This document shows positions 8,187 to 16,555 of a stretch of DNA of 64,000 nt, piece by piece. Origin of the DNA: Natrinema caseinilyticum (GTDB lineage Archaea > Halobacteriota > Halobacteria > Halobacteriales > Natrialbaceae); the NCBI RefSeq assembly GCF_024227435.1, contig NZ_CP100445.1, forward strand, positions 2,911,369-2,975,368, read 5' to 3'. The notes under the pieces were generated by a model, which was given only the letters and a program-made list of their open reading frames with translations, made no database searches and was not told where the DNA came from. Numbering within the stretch: position 1 is the stretch's first letter; every line of letters begins with the position of its first letter. Position numbers and translations under genes: made by a program.

Positions 8187-8771
8187 TCAGAAGGACTGGC
8201 CACGGACGTGTGGTGACGACGTTTGGCCACCCATCTGCTGGCCACCCATCTGCTGTGATTGGCTCTGCTGGGCGACTTGCTGGCTCGCCTGCGAAATCGT
8301 CTGGGAGAGCTGTTGTGCCTTCTGGATTACCTGCTGGACGCCCGGGATTTGGGACTGCTGGAGTTCCTGGGAACTCTGCTGGAGCGCTTGCTGGGTGCAC
8401 TGGCCGAACGTCTGTGCCATGTCGGATTGGCGCAGTAGGAGAGTCTTCTGGAGGTGAATGGCTTGGGAGAGGTCAGCAAGCTTCCCGGAGGTGAACCGGT
8501 CGCCGGCCTCCATCGCCCGGCCGTGCGCCCACTCGGCGTCCGATTCGAGCTGCTCGAGTTGGTAGATGGCCTGTGAAACCTGCTGGGGGACGGCCTGGTC
8601 GAACGACTGCGGCTGCTGTTGGTACTGTTGCCCGGTCTGTTGCTGGGGCTGCTGTTGCCCGGTCTGTTGCTGGGGCTGCTGTTGCCCGGTCTGTTGCTGG
8701 GGCTGCTGGCGTCCGACCTGCTGGTAAGTTGCCTGTCCCTCTTGCTGTCGCGGTGGCTGTTGGTATGACAT
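8187..8771 (-). CDS. Glutamine-rich repeat protein
   Basis: 194 residues, extremely rich in Gln. Residues about 18-55 are a low-complexity head containing three perfect copies of the nine-residue unit QQQPQQQTG. The middle (about 55-120) is a regular helical segment (VSQAIYQLEQLESDAEWAHG, then SGKLADLSQAIHLQKTLLLR). The rest is again Gln/Ser-rich, with QQMGGQQMGG near the end. No signal peptide or membrane segment is seen. The central helical block looks conserved and could be a four-helix or coiled-coil module, while the flanks are probably disordered. Function is unknown; a structural, aggregating or condensate-forming role is conceivable but unproven. Confidence 0.75.
   Translation of the reverse strand: MSYQQPPRQQEGQATYQQVGRQQPQQQTGQQQPQQQTGQQQPQQQTGQQYQQQPQSFDQAVPQQVSQAIYQLEQLESDAEWAHGRAMEAGDRFTSGKLADLSQAIHLQKTLLLRQSDMAQTFGQCTQQALQQSSQELQQSQIPGVQQVIQKAQQLSQTISQASQQVAQQSQSQQMGGQQMGGQTSSPHVRGQSF
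8625..8705. repeat. 27-bp coding tandem repeat
   Basis: Three 27-base units inside the Gln-rich gene, each containing CTGTTGCTGGGGCTGCTG followed by TTGCCCGGT (the last unit partial). They encode the QQQPQQQTG repeat. The nucleotide copies are identical, so the array is recent or kept uniform by recombination, and copy number may vary between strains. Confidence 0.85.
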
Positions 8772-9225
8772 GGTTCTATAGACGGCGTCCTACGAGGTCG
8801 GGGATCCGGAAGCGCGTTGCCTCGTAGGGCATTGCGATCAGTCCAGCCGCCCCAGTAAAGACCCGGGATACTGTTTCTCCCACTCCCCTTACTGTTTCTC
8901 TCACGCGCTCCCGTTTCTCCCACTCGCGCTACCGTTTCTCCCACTCGAGTTCCTGGCGCGACTGTTCACGTCTATTCGGGCTTCCCGCCCGAGACGACCG
9001 GCCGGTCAAGAGATAGTTACCGGACGTCGTTCACGCGGTATATTTCTGTCACGCAATATGTCACGTCGCCGCCGACGCGATTCGTTTGCGTCGTCGACCG
9101 GAGTTCCCGCTGGTGGCTCGGACGACGGCGGACGGGGAACGTCTCCACGATGGCGAGGGCCGTTCCTCCGACGGCCGCGATCGACCGGTCGAATGCGCCG
9201 AGGACGCGGATTCGAACGAGCCGAG
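8772..9225. repeat. Gene-free stretch with a short tandem repeat (8869-8945)
   Basis: 454 bases without a supported gene, lying upstream of the Gln-rich gene and past the 3' end of the operon at 9226. From 8869 there are four imperfect copies of TACTGTTTCTCCCACTC-type units, starting at 8871, 8892, 8911 and 8932 (spacing 21, 19, 21). The rest shows no recognisable feature. Confidence 0.7.
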
Positions 9226-10281
9226 TCAGTCGAATACCGGCTCGAGAAACAGCTCGCCGGCCGGCGATAGTCCCGACAGCGCGTCCGCGGCCAGCACCGC
9301 CGCGGCGCCGGTCCACGTCGGCCGTTCGCCCGGCCAGAACTCCCCGTCCTCGAACTGATAGCCGGTCCAGAAGACGCCGTCGTCGTCGGTCCACTGAAAG
9401 AGCCACTCGTAGATCTCACGCGCCCGCTCCGTCTCACCGACTGCGGCCAGCGAGATGACCAGTTCGCAGGACTCGGCGACGGTCACCCAGGGCTCGTCGT
9501 CGACGCAGCGACAGCCCAGTCCCGCTTCGAGAAACCGGTCCATCCCTGCCTCGAGCCGATTGCGCGCTCGATCGCCGGTCAACACGCCACAGAGGACGGG
9601 ATAGAACCAGTCCATCGCGTACCGCGATTTGCTCTCCCAGGTGCGATCGAACCGGTCGGGCCGCGAGCGAATCGCCTCGCCGAGTCGGGTGCGGGCCTCG
9701 AGCCACCGGTCGCGGTCCTCGGGATGGCCGAGTACGTCTGCGATCGCCGCACCGCACGCGAGGCTCTTGTAGATCGAGGCACAACCGGAGACGAGCGCGT
9801 CCTCGTACACCTCGCCGTCGGCCTTGACGGTCCAGTAGATCTCGCCCGTGGCAGCCTGCTGGCGGCACGCGAACGCGAGGGCGCTCTGAACCGTCGGCCA
9901 GAGTTCCTCGAGAAACGCCCGGTCGCCGGTACACCGATAGTGGTGCCAGATTCCGACGGCCACGTAGGCGCTCCGGTGGGTCTCCTTCCGCGGTTCGTCG
10001 CCGGCGTGTGACCCGTCACCGTCCTCCGAGTCGCCGTAGGTGGCCCACAGCGCCCCGTCGTCGTGCTGTGCGTCGGCCACCCAGCGGTACGCGCGGCGGG
10101 CGGCCTCGGTACGGCCGGCGACGGACAGCCCCATCGCGCTCTCGACGTGATCCCAGGGGTCGGCCGGCCCGTCGGCATACCAGAGGATGAGCCCGTCCGA
10201 CCGCTGGACCCGTTCGATGTAGTCCGCCGCGGGCTCTAAGTCCCACGCGGTCAGCGTTTGCCGACCGGTCGCGTCGCTCAC
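9226..10281 (-). CDS. Glucoamylase/terpene-cyclase-like alpha-barrel protein (probable glycan enzyme)
   Basis: 351 residues from GTG 10281. This start overlaps the stop of the methyltransferase gene by four bases (GTGA); the open frame to 10467 is a shadow. The chain has the repeated helical-hairpin pattern of (alpha/alpha)6-barrel enzymes: GLILWYADGPADPWDHVES, RRAYRWVADAQHDDGALWA, WPTVQSALAFACRQ, VAESCELVISLAAVG, EIYEWLFQWTDDDGVFWTGY. Families with this fold include glycoside hydrolases (GH15-like) and prenyltransferase/squalene-cyclase-like proteins. A catalytic pair cannot be assigned. It is third in an operon with a glycosyltransferase and a methyltransferase, so a role in surface glycan or glycolipid handling is likely (inference). 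Confidence 0.8.
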   Translation of the reverse strand: MSDATGRQTLTAWDLEPAADYIERVQRSDGLILWYADGPADPWDHVESAMGLSVAGRTEAARRAYRWVADAQHDDGALWATYGDSEDGDGSHAGDEPRKETHRSAYVAVGIWHHYRCTGDRAFLEELWPTVQSALAFACRQQAATGEIYWTVKADGEVYEDALVSGCASIYKSLACGAAIADVLGHPEDRDRWLEARTRLGEAIRSRPDRFDRTWESKSRYAMDWFYPVLCGVLTGDRARNRLEAGMDRFLEAGLGCRCVDDEPWVTVAESCELVISLAAVGETERAREIYEWLFQWTDDDGVFWTGYQFEDGEFWPGERPTWTGAAAVLAADALSGLSPAGELFLEPVFD

Positions 10282-11000
10282 GGTCGTCCCTCCAGTCGGA
10301 AGTAATAGACGACGCTCTTGCCGACCAGTGGATCGAGCGCCCGCTCGAGCAGCCTGACGGGCCGCGGCGACTCCAGGACGTCCCACTCGAGAAAGCGGTC
10401 GTAGGCCCGGAGCGGGAGCGGCGGGTCGCCGCGCTCGTCGCGGTCCCACCAGAGACATTTCAGCCACCAGTAGGGGGCGTGCAGCGCGTGGGCGAAGTGG
10501 CTGTCGACCCGGCGGAATCCGCGCCGTTCGATCGCAGCGCGTAGCTCCTCACGGTCGAAGATGCGAACGTGGCCGCCCTCGACCTGATGATACTCGTCCG
10601 AGAGCGCCCAGCAGACGCGCTCGGGGCCGGCTCTTGGCACGCTCACCGCGAGCGCGCCGTCGGGCCGACAGACCCGCCGGAGCTCATCGATCGCGGCCTC
10701 GTAGTCGGGGAGATGCTCCAAGACCTCGGTACAGAGGACGACGTCGAAGGCCCCGTCTTCGAACGGCAGCCGGAGCGCGTCGCCGGCGCAGAACGTGACC
10801 GGGACGTCGGTCGCCCCGGCGACGTACTCGTCGTAGTCGTCCCGGGCGGCCGCCAGATTGTCCGGCCCGAGATCCAGCCCGACCACTTCGGCGACGTTCT
10901 CGAGGGCGGCGGCGTGGACGTGTCGGCCCTCGCCGCAGCCGACGTCGAGGACGCGGGTTCCCGGTGTCAGCGTGAGGCGGTCGAAATCGATCGTCTCCAT
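10278..11000 (-). CDS. Class I SAM-dependent methyltransferase
   Basis: 240 residues from ATG 11000 (METIDFDRL). Motif I is VLDVGCGEGRH (about 21-31), the acidic residue after strand 2 is in EVVGLDLG, and the post-motif EVLEHLPDYEAAIDEL with LRRVCRPDGALAVSVPR matches the Methyltransf_11/UbiE-like group. It transfers a methyl group from SAM to a small or glycan-linked acceptor. It starts one base after the glycosyltransferase stop and overlaps the next gene by four bases, so the three genes are co-translated. The C-terminal region (about 180-240, rich in Trp, Arg and Pro) is lineage-specific. The acceptor is not known. Confidence 0.92.
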   Translation of the reverse strand: METIDFDRLTLTPGTRVLDVGCGEGRHVHAAALENVAEVVGLDLGPDNLAAARDDYDEYVAGATDVPVTFCAGDALRLPFEDGAFDVVLCTEVLEHLPDYEAAIDELRRVCRPDGALAVSVPRAGPERVCWALSDEYHQVEGGHVRIFDREELRAAIERRGFRRVDSHFAHALHAPYWWLKCLWWDRDERGDPPLPLRAYDRFLEWDVLESPRPVRLLERALDPLVGKSVVYYFRLEGRP

Positions 11001-11001
11001 C

Positions 11002-12372
11002 TCAGGCTCCCTGTCCCTGTGTTTCGATGGCGGTGTGATACGTTCGGACGGTTTCGCGGGCGGCCCGCTCCCAGTCGAACTCCTCGACGATGCGGTGGCG
11101 CCCTCGCTCGCCGAGGCGCCGACGGCGCTCGCCGTCCCCGAGTAACTCGCGGACGGCGTCGGCGAGCGCAGCGGAATCTCCCGGCTCGACGAGGACGCCG
11201 GCGTCGCCGACCACCTCGGGGAGCGCCCCACCGGTGGTGGCGACGACCGGGACGCCACAGGAAAGCGCTTCGCCGGCGGGGAGGCCGAAGCCCTCGTACA
11301 GCGAGGGGACGACCGCGACGTCCGCGGTCCCGTAGAGGTCGACCATTCGATCGTAGCTGATCTCGCTGTGCGTTTCGATCGCGTCTCCGATTCCCAGGTC
11401 CGATATCAGTCGATCGCAGTCGCCGCCGTCGTCGAACTCGCCCACGACGACGAGTTCGGCGTCGACGTCCTCGCGGACGTCCGCGAACGCCTCGAGCAGG
11501 TAGCGCGCGCCTTTCAGCGGCACGTCGGCGCTGACGGTCGTCATAACGCGCGGCCGGTCGCGCGGTCTGTCCCGGGGTTCGAACAGGTCGGTATCGATCC
11601 CGTTGTGGACGACCCGGATCGCGTCCGGGTCGGCACCGAAGTCCGCGACCGTGTGCCGTCTGGCGGACTCGGAGACGGTCAGCACGTGGGGCAAGTCCTG
11701 TACGACGTTGCGTTGCATCTCGAGAAACCGGTACCACCGACGTATCAGCAGCCGCTCTTTCCAGTCGTCGGCCGCGGCGAGGGCGGCGTCTCGGTCCACG
11801 GTGATCGGATGGTGGACGGTCGCGACGACCGGGTGGCCCCGCTCGCGAAGCGTGTGGAGTCCGTGACAGAGCGATTGGTTGTCGTGGACGACGTCGTAGT
11901 CGGGCTGGTGCTCCTCGAAGTAGTCGACGACGCGACGGCCGAACGCGTACGGATCCGGAAAGCCGCCGGTCAGGGCGCTCAGCCACTCGTAGAGCGCGAG
12001 CGGGTCGCGGAGATACGAGAGTTCGAACTGCCCGAGTCGGTCGAGTTCGTCGACGACGTTCTCGCCGGGCAATCGGATCAGTCCGACGCCGTCGTCGAGA
12101 TCCGGGTACGGTTTCCCCGATATCACGTCGACGGAGTGGCCGAGTTCGGTCAACGCTCGGCTGAGATACTTCACGTAGACGCCCTGTCCCCCCGAGTACG
12201 GGTTCGACCGATAGCTCAGCAGACAGACGTCGAGTGGCTCGTCGGCGGGCGCGGCTGTCTCGAGCGACGGCTCCGACTCCGCCGGCACCCCTGTGGCGGT
12301 CGACCCCCCTGCCGACACGGACGAGGTGATACTGCTCCCCCGAAGAAGACGTCTGAACGTACCAGTGACCAT
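11002..12372 (-). CDS. Family 4 glycosyltransferase
   Basis: 456 residues. After a variable Ser/Thr-rich N-terminus (about 1-45) the GT-B fold begins with LDVCLLSYRSNPYSGGQGVY (first Rossmann domain). The C-terminal donor domain holds HNGIDTDLF, the strand VMTTVSADVPLKGARYLLEA and the GT4 E-x7-E motif (EGFGLPAGE), then GGALPEVVGDAGVLVEPGD. It should transfer a sugar from a nucleotide-activated donor with retention of configuration, at the cytoplasmic side of the membrane. First gene of the operon with the methyltransferase and the alpha-barrel protein. Donor and acceptor are unknown; glycolipid or surface polysaccharide synthesis is the best guess. Confidence 0.93.
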   Translation of the reverse strand: MVTGTFRRLLRGSSITSSVSAGGSTATGVPAESEPSLETAAPADEPLDVCLLSYRSNPYSGGQGVYVKYLSRALTELGHSVDVISGKPYPDLDDGVGLIRLPGENVVDELDRLGQFELSYLRDPLALYEWLSALTGGFPDPYAFGRRVVDYFEEHQPDYDVVHDNQSLCHGLHTLRERGHPVVATVHHPITVDRDAALAAADDWKERLLIRRWYRFLEMQRNVVQDLPHVLTVSESARRHTVADFGADPDAIRVVHNGIDTDLFEPRDRPRDRPRVMTTVSADVPLKGARYLLEAFADVREDVDAELVVVGEFDDGGDCDRLISDLGIGDAIETHSEISYDRMVDLYGTADVAVVPSLYEGFGLPAGEALSCGVPVVATTGGALPEVVGDAGVLVEPGDSAALADAVRELLGDGERRRRLGERGRHRIVEEFDWERAARETVRTYHTAIETQGQGA

Positions 12373-12606
12373 CGCAGTCTATTCTGCATGTGTGGTCACT
12401 CCCTCATAAACCTCTCGCTCGTGTACTGTTTCTTGACAGTGTTCCGTCCGGAGATGAGACTCCTCGTGTGCCGATCGACGAGGCGAGAACCGTCCGGCCC
12501 CTCGAGCGGGCCGTCTCTTCCGACTCGCGGCCGACGGCGCGAATCGGGTTGGCCTGCTGGCCGATCCGCGGGCCTGCCCGCCGGCCGACACCTTCCGTCT
12601 CGGTCG

Positions 12607-13167
12607 CTACTTCGTGTCCCGCCGCATGGCGATCTCGAACCACGGGCAGAGTCGAAGCTGACGGTACCATTCCGGGTGCGCGTCGAGGCGCTCGTAGGGG
12701 ACCCACATCAGCCCCGCGACCTCCTCTTCGTCGGGCTCGAGGCTCCGGTCCGACAGCGTCAGTTTGAGGACGGTACAGACCTCGTGCTCGACGCCTTCGT
12801 TCTCGAAGTAGCGCTTGTACTCGAAGCGGTCGGTCACCCGCAGATCGTCGTACTGATCGGGCGTGATCCCCAGTTCCTCCTCGAGACGCTCGCGGGTCGC
12901 CTCCTCCTGGCTCTGCCCCTCGACGGGGTGGGACGCGACGGTGCCGTCCCAGAAGGTTCCCCAGAGACGCTTGCCGGGTGCGCGCTGGGCGAGTAAGATG
13001 TTCCCCTCGCCGTCGAAGACGAGTGAGGTGAACGCGCGGTGGCGAACCCCGTCGTCGGTGTGGGCTTCGAGCCGATTGACTAACTCGAGTTCGGTGTCGT
13101 CGCCGTCGACGGCGATCACGTCCTGTCTCGCGTTCTCGTGTTCCAGGTCCTCCTGGGGTGTACTCAT
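12607..13167 (-). CDS. idi: Nudix hydrolase, type 1 isopentenyl-diphosphate isomerase-like
   Basis: 186 residues from ATG 13167; the frame to 13371 is longer but not family-like. The Nudix/IDI-1 core is clear: RHRAFTSLVFD, LLAQRAPGKRLWGTFWDG, SHPVEGQSQEEATRERLEEELG, DRFEYKRYF, EHEVC and RLCPWFEIAMRRD. By alignment from memory to Escherichia coli Idi, metal ligands His43, His80 and Glu129 are kept. The catalytic Cys (E. coli Cys67) falls on Ala78 (TVASHP). Type 1 isomerase interconverts IPP and DMAPP for archaeal lipids and carotenoids. The missing Cys leaves open a different mechanism or a different Nudix substrate. It stands alone, between the glycan operon and a lipid kinase. Confidence 0.8.
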   Translation of the reverse strand: MSTPQEDLEHENARQDVIAVDGDDTELELVNRLEAHTDDGVRHRAFTSLVFDGEGNILLAQRAPGKRLWGTFWDGTVASHPVEGQSQEEATRERLEEELGITPDQYDDLRVTDRFEYKRYFENEGVEHEVCTVLKLTLSDRSLEPDEEEVAGLMWVPYERLDAHPEWYRQLRLCPWFEIAMRRDTK

Positions 13168-13408
13168 ATCCGGACAATCACAGTGGCTCTTGAAACCAGT
13201 ATCGTCTCGTCTCGACCGTTTCGAATCGAAATCCCGGAGATTTCCGCGTTCGTACGTATCGTCCCGGCGACGGAACGCACCGTGACTGAGTCGATCGTCG
13301 ATTCGATCCGTTCGCTTCCCAACCCGCCCGCGGGAGTGACCGACGATCGCCTCGAGCGACGACGCCCGCACGATTTCGACACCTCGAACGGAATCTGGCG
13401 CCCGGCGG

Positions 13409-14359
13409 CTACGGTAGCAGTCCGTCGTCCGGATCGGGTTGATAGCCGTCCCCGACGGCGATCTCGAGCGTCCGCGAATTCGTCTCGACGGTCAGGATTT
13501 CGGTTTCGAGCATCTCCCCGTCGAGACTGTACTCGACGGAGTCCCGTCGGCTCTCGATCGCGAGCGACGGCGTTCGCCGGCGAACGATGTGGTCGCTATC
13601 GCGTCCGAACAGTTTCTGCATGGCTGCACCGCCGAGGAGGTTCAACGCCGCGGCGTCCTCGACGATCGTCACCTCGAGCAGGCCGTCCTCGACGTCGGCC
13701 TGCGCCGTTCGCGCGCCCGTAAACCGTCGACAGTTCCCGATGAGGACGAACATGGCCCTCCCTTCCCAGGCTCGCGTCCGTTCCCCGTTCGGTCCGGGTT
13801 CCGTCTCCACCCGGAGCGGGAGCGAGTCGAACGAGCCCATCGTCTCGAGCGTGGTCTTCACGTACGCGAGGACGCCCAGGTTCGCCTTGCTCTCCGGGGT
13901 CGTGTTGCTGCTCGCTTCGGCGGTGATGCCGCCGACACAGGAGTTGAGGAAGACCCGATCGTTCGCGAGTCCGACGTCGATCGACCGCCGTCTCCCCTCC
14001 TCGATCACCGTAAACGCGTGGTCGACTCCCTGAACGCCGATGTTCGTCGCGAAGTTGTTTCCCGTTCCCGTCGGAACGACGGCGAGAGTCGTCGTCTCGA
14101 GTTCGTCCGCGGCCGCGAGTCCGTTGACCACGGCGTTTACCGTGCCATCGCCGCCGGCCGCGGCGACGAGGCCCGCGTCGGGGGCGGCCTCGTCGGCGAA
14201 TCGCTTCGCGTCGCCGGCCTGTTCGGTTTTTCGGATTTCGAACCCGTGCTCGGTCCCGAATTCGACGACGTCGTCGACGTGGTCTCCGCTGCCGCTTTCG
14301 GGATTGAGGACGAGCACGCGGTCGTCGGCCCGACCGTCGGTCGACCCCTCCGATTGCAT
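13409..14359 (-). CDS. Diacylglycerol kinase-family lipid kinase (DgkB/YegS/LCB5 type)
   Basis: 316 residues from ATG 14359 (MQSEGSTDG). The catalytic domain starts with VLVLNPESGSGDH and contains the nucleotide-binding AAAGGDGTVNAVVNGL and the conserved PTGTGNNFATNIG (about 90-110), all diagnostic of DAGK_cat. The C-terminal half (DVGLANDRVFLNSCVGGITAE, FTGARTAQADVEDGLLEV) is the beta-sandwich of YegS-like kinases. It probably phosphorylates a lipid with a free hydroxyl, such as archaeol-type or prenyl alcohols; the substrate is not determinable. Divergent from the PHP gene at 14414 with only 54 bases between starts, so the two promoters are close or overlapping. Confidence 0.93.
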   Translation of the reverse strand: MQSEGSTDGRADDRVLVLNPESGSGDHVDDVVEFGTEHGFEIRKTEQAGDAKRFADEAAPDAGLVAAAGGDGTVNAVVNGLAAADELETTTLAVVPTGTGNNFATNIGVQGVDHAFTVIEEGRRRSIDVGLANDRVFLNSCVGGITAEASSNTTPESKANLGVLAYVKTTLETMGSFDSLPLRVETEPGPNGERTRAWEGRAMFVLIGNCRRFTGARTAQADVEDGLLEVTIVEDAAALNLLGGAAMQKLFGRDSDHIVRRRTPSLAIESRRDSVEYSLDGEMLETEILTVETNSRTLEIAVGDGYQPDPDDGLLP

Positions 14360-14413
14360 GGTACGGGAGACGCCAGCCGAGGACAAAAGGGTCTGGCCGG
14401 CGTATGCGTTTCC

Positions 14414-15121
14414 GTGTATCGCGTCGATCTCCACACGCACACGCGATTCTTCCACGGTCGCAGATCGCTCGGCGACCGGTTCGACCCGATCGGGGTCCGC
14501 CTGCTCACAGCGGTGGCCGACCGGCGCGACCTCGACGGGATCGCGACGACCAATCACGATTACTACACGCCGTTCGACCCGTCTTCGAACGTCGAAACGC
14601 TACCCGGAATCGAGATCACGACCGACCGCGGCCACGTCCTCGTCGTCGGACCGGACCCGCCCGCGGCGACGAAACCGGGGGCGCTCTCACCCCGCGAGGC
14701 GGTGGCACTCGCTCACGACCGTAACTGCGCGGCCATCGTCGCGCATCCGTTTCGGAACAGTTCTGTCCGGGAACTCGACGACGTCCCGTTCGACGCAATC
14801 GAGGTCAACGGCAAACACCCCCGATCGCGGCCGCTCGTCGAGGAACTGGCCGAGGAACGCGACCTTCCGCTGGTCGGCGGCAGCGACGCGCACTACCCCT
14901 TCGAGGTGGGGCGAGCGTACACCGTCGTCGAAGTGGAGGAACTCACGCCCGGGGCGGTGGTCGACGCGATCCGCGACGGTCGCGTGAGTGCGCGCGTCCA
15001 CCGCTCGTGGCACGACCGCTTGCTGCGCAAGGGCTACCGTGCCGTCCACGACCGCAAGCGAGTCATCGACGCGCTCGACCGGCCGACGCCCGGCGTCGGA
15101 CGGCCGCCGGGAAAGGAGTGA
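14414..15121 (+). CDS. PHP-domain phosphoesterase
   Basis: 235 residues from GTG 14414 (MYRVDLHTHTRFF); the family begins at this point, while the long open frame upstream is a shadow. PHP metal-ligand motifs are visible in order: DLHTHT near the start, TNHDYYTPF, LPGIEITTDRGHVLV, IVAHPF and GGSDAHYPFEVG. Such proteins bind two or three metals and hydrolyse phosphoesters; stand-alone ones are often annotated as RNase AM-like or histidinol-phosphatase-like. The C-terminal 40 residues are basic (RSWHDRLLRKGYRAVHDRKR). Divergent from a lipid kinase. The substrate is unknown. Confidence 0.9.
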   Translation: MYRVDLHTHTRFFHGRRSLGDRFDPIGVRLLTAVADRRDLDGIATTNHDYYTPFDPSSNVETLPGIEITTDRGHVLVVGPDPPAATKPGALSPREAVALAHDRNCAAIVAHPFRNSSVRELDDVPFDAIEVNGKHPRSRPLVEELAEERDLPLVGGSDAHYPFEVGRAYTVVEVEELTPGAVVDAIRDGRVSARVHRSWHDRLLRKGYRAVHDRKRVIDALDRPTPGVGRPPGKE

Positions 15122-15395
15122 CGACCGCCGACCGCTTTCGATTACGGGTACCGATCGGGCGACGGCGGTTTCCGCCTCGAGTATCCGGCCGGCGCGTTCG
15201 TCCGCAGCCGACGGTGGCAGACGCGATTCCGTGCACTCGCCGTTGCCCGTTCGACTGACTCCCTCGAGCAATCGCCCTGATCGTCGGACGCGAGACGAAA
15301 GGGTGACCGACGTACCCTGTTCTGCGGACCGTTTCGGTAAAATGGCTGTTTGAGTCACCAGGTCACGTATCGGAGTCTCCGACCATCGTTTCTAC

Positions 15396-15851
15396 ATGAA
15401 TCGGCGCACGTTCGTCACGTCGCTCGGTGCGGCCGGTGGTCTTGGAGCCGTCGTAGCCGGCACGAATGCCGTCCTCGCAGCGCCGTCGACGGTCGAGGGA
15501 ACGGTCGAAGCGAAGTCGATTACGGGGCGAGGCGGTGACGAGAGTCACGCCGTGTTAGCACACGAGGGGACGCTCGTCGTCGACGACGCCGAGTACCGGG
15601 ACGCCGTCTCCGACTGGCGGAACGTAACGGTTAACGGCGCTCTCGCCCGCCAGTTTGAAACCGACTACGAGGCCGTCTACTACAATCTTCACGTCCACCA
15701 CGAGACGGCAAACGAGAAACGGAACGTGGCGACCGGCGAATCGCTGGCCTATCGGACCGACCGTCCGGTGTTCAACAGTGTGCAGGTCGGCGACGCGGTG
15801 ACCGCCGAGACGGCCGGTGCAGACGTCCCGCGCATCGACTCCCTCGAGTAA
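15396..15851 (+). CDS. Secreted protein of unknown function (Tat signal)
   Basis: 151 residues. MNRRTFVTSLG followed by an Ala/Gly-rich hydrophobic stretch and a likely cleavage after VLAA (about residue 29) forms a twin-arginine signal. The mature part is a small acidic beta-rich domain (VEGTVEAKSI, VLAHEGTLVVDDAEYRDAV, NVTVNGAL, AVYYNLHVHHETA) without a recognised family. It stands alone. The secretion call is fairly sure; function is unknown. Confidence 0.75.
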   Translation: MNRRTFVTSLGAAGGLGAVVAGTNAVLAAPSTVEGTVEAKSITGRGGDESHAVLAHEGTLVVDDAEYRDAVSDWRNVTVNGALARQFETDYEAVYYNLHVHHETANEKRNVATGESLAYRTDRPVFNSVQVGDAVTAETAGADVPRIDSLE

Positions 15852-15962
15852 CCTGGGACGTTCGGTCTCCGAGTGAGAAAGCAGTGTCGTGACAGACTCG
15901 GCCTCGTCCGTCCCGAATCGGGACCCGACTGGAGGAAAAGTGTGCTGGGGAGACGGTGTTCC

Positions 15963-16355
15963 TTAGGAACTCGCCTCCATTTTGCGCCGAATGTGGTCGA
16001 GGACTTCGCCGTGTTCGTGTTGCGGGCTGAAGAGAACGAAGTCCGTGTCCTCGTCGGCCCGGACCGTGTGTCCGGGCGGCCAGTAGAACATATCGCCGCC
16101 CTCGTCGGCTTCTTCGTTGCCGTCGGCGTAGGTGACGGTCAGCGCACCGCGTACCACGTATCCCCAGTGGGGCGACTGGCAGAGGTCGTTTTCCAGTCCC
16201 TCGAGAAGCGCAGCGAGGTCGGTCCCCTTCGCGACCGTGAAATGTTCCGCAGCCATGTCTCCGTACCCGGTCGCGTCGCCGAAGTCGGGTTGGTGCTGAG
16301 CGACGGCGTCCGGGCTGTCGATCCTGGTCGGAATGTCTTCTTTCGCTACTTTCAT
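15963..16355 (-). CDS. Cupin domain protein
   Basis: 130 residues from ATG 16355 (MKVAKEDIPTRID). A single cupin is seen: PHWGYVVRGALTVTYADG corresponds to the first cupin motif and DMFYWPPGHTVRADEDTDF to the second. The first motif keeps one His (PHWG) and the second keeps PPGH, so a metal site may be reduced. The related families handle small hydroxy or keto compounds or bind ligands. No operon partner. Confidence 0.8.
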   Translation of the reverse strand: MKVAKEDIPTRIDSPDAVAQHQPDFGDATGYGDMAAEHFTVAKGTDLAALLEGLENDLCQSPHWGYVVRGALTVTYADGNEEADEGGDMFYWPPGHTVRADEDTDFVLFSPQHEHGEVLDHIRRKMEASS

Positions 16356-16555
16356 GGGTCTCCTCCGGGTAAAGCACTCGGCCCAGCAAGACAGCATCTC
16401 GTCTGCGTGGCTTCTCTCCAAGTACTCCGAGTATACTTCGCCACCCTCTCTGTTAGCTGTTACCATTGATCGTCGTCCCCGATAGCGTCACGGTGTCCGG
16501 TCGAGGATTCGCTGGTATACCGATATGTATCAAAATTGGTCCGAAAGTATCGTCC

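Noticed and set aside
8625-8705. Non-coding minisatellite
   Set aside because: The 27-bp repeat is in frame within a Gln-rich gene that has a conserved-looking helical core, so it is treated as coding.
11368-12996. 542-codon frame antisense to the glycosyltransferase and Nudix genes
   Set aside because: Both minus-strand genes show family motifs along their whole length. The plus frame has no domain and is a GC-driven shadow.
13439-15121. 560-codon plus-strand frame across the lipid kinase
   Set aside because: The first 325 codons are the antisense shadow of the kinase gene. Only the part from GTG 14414 (PHP protein) is real.
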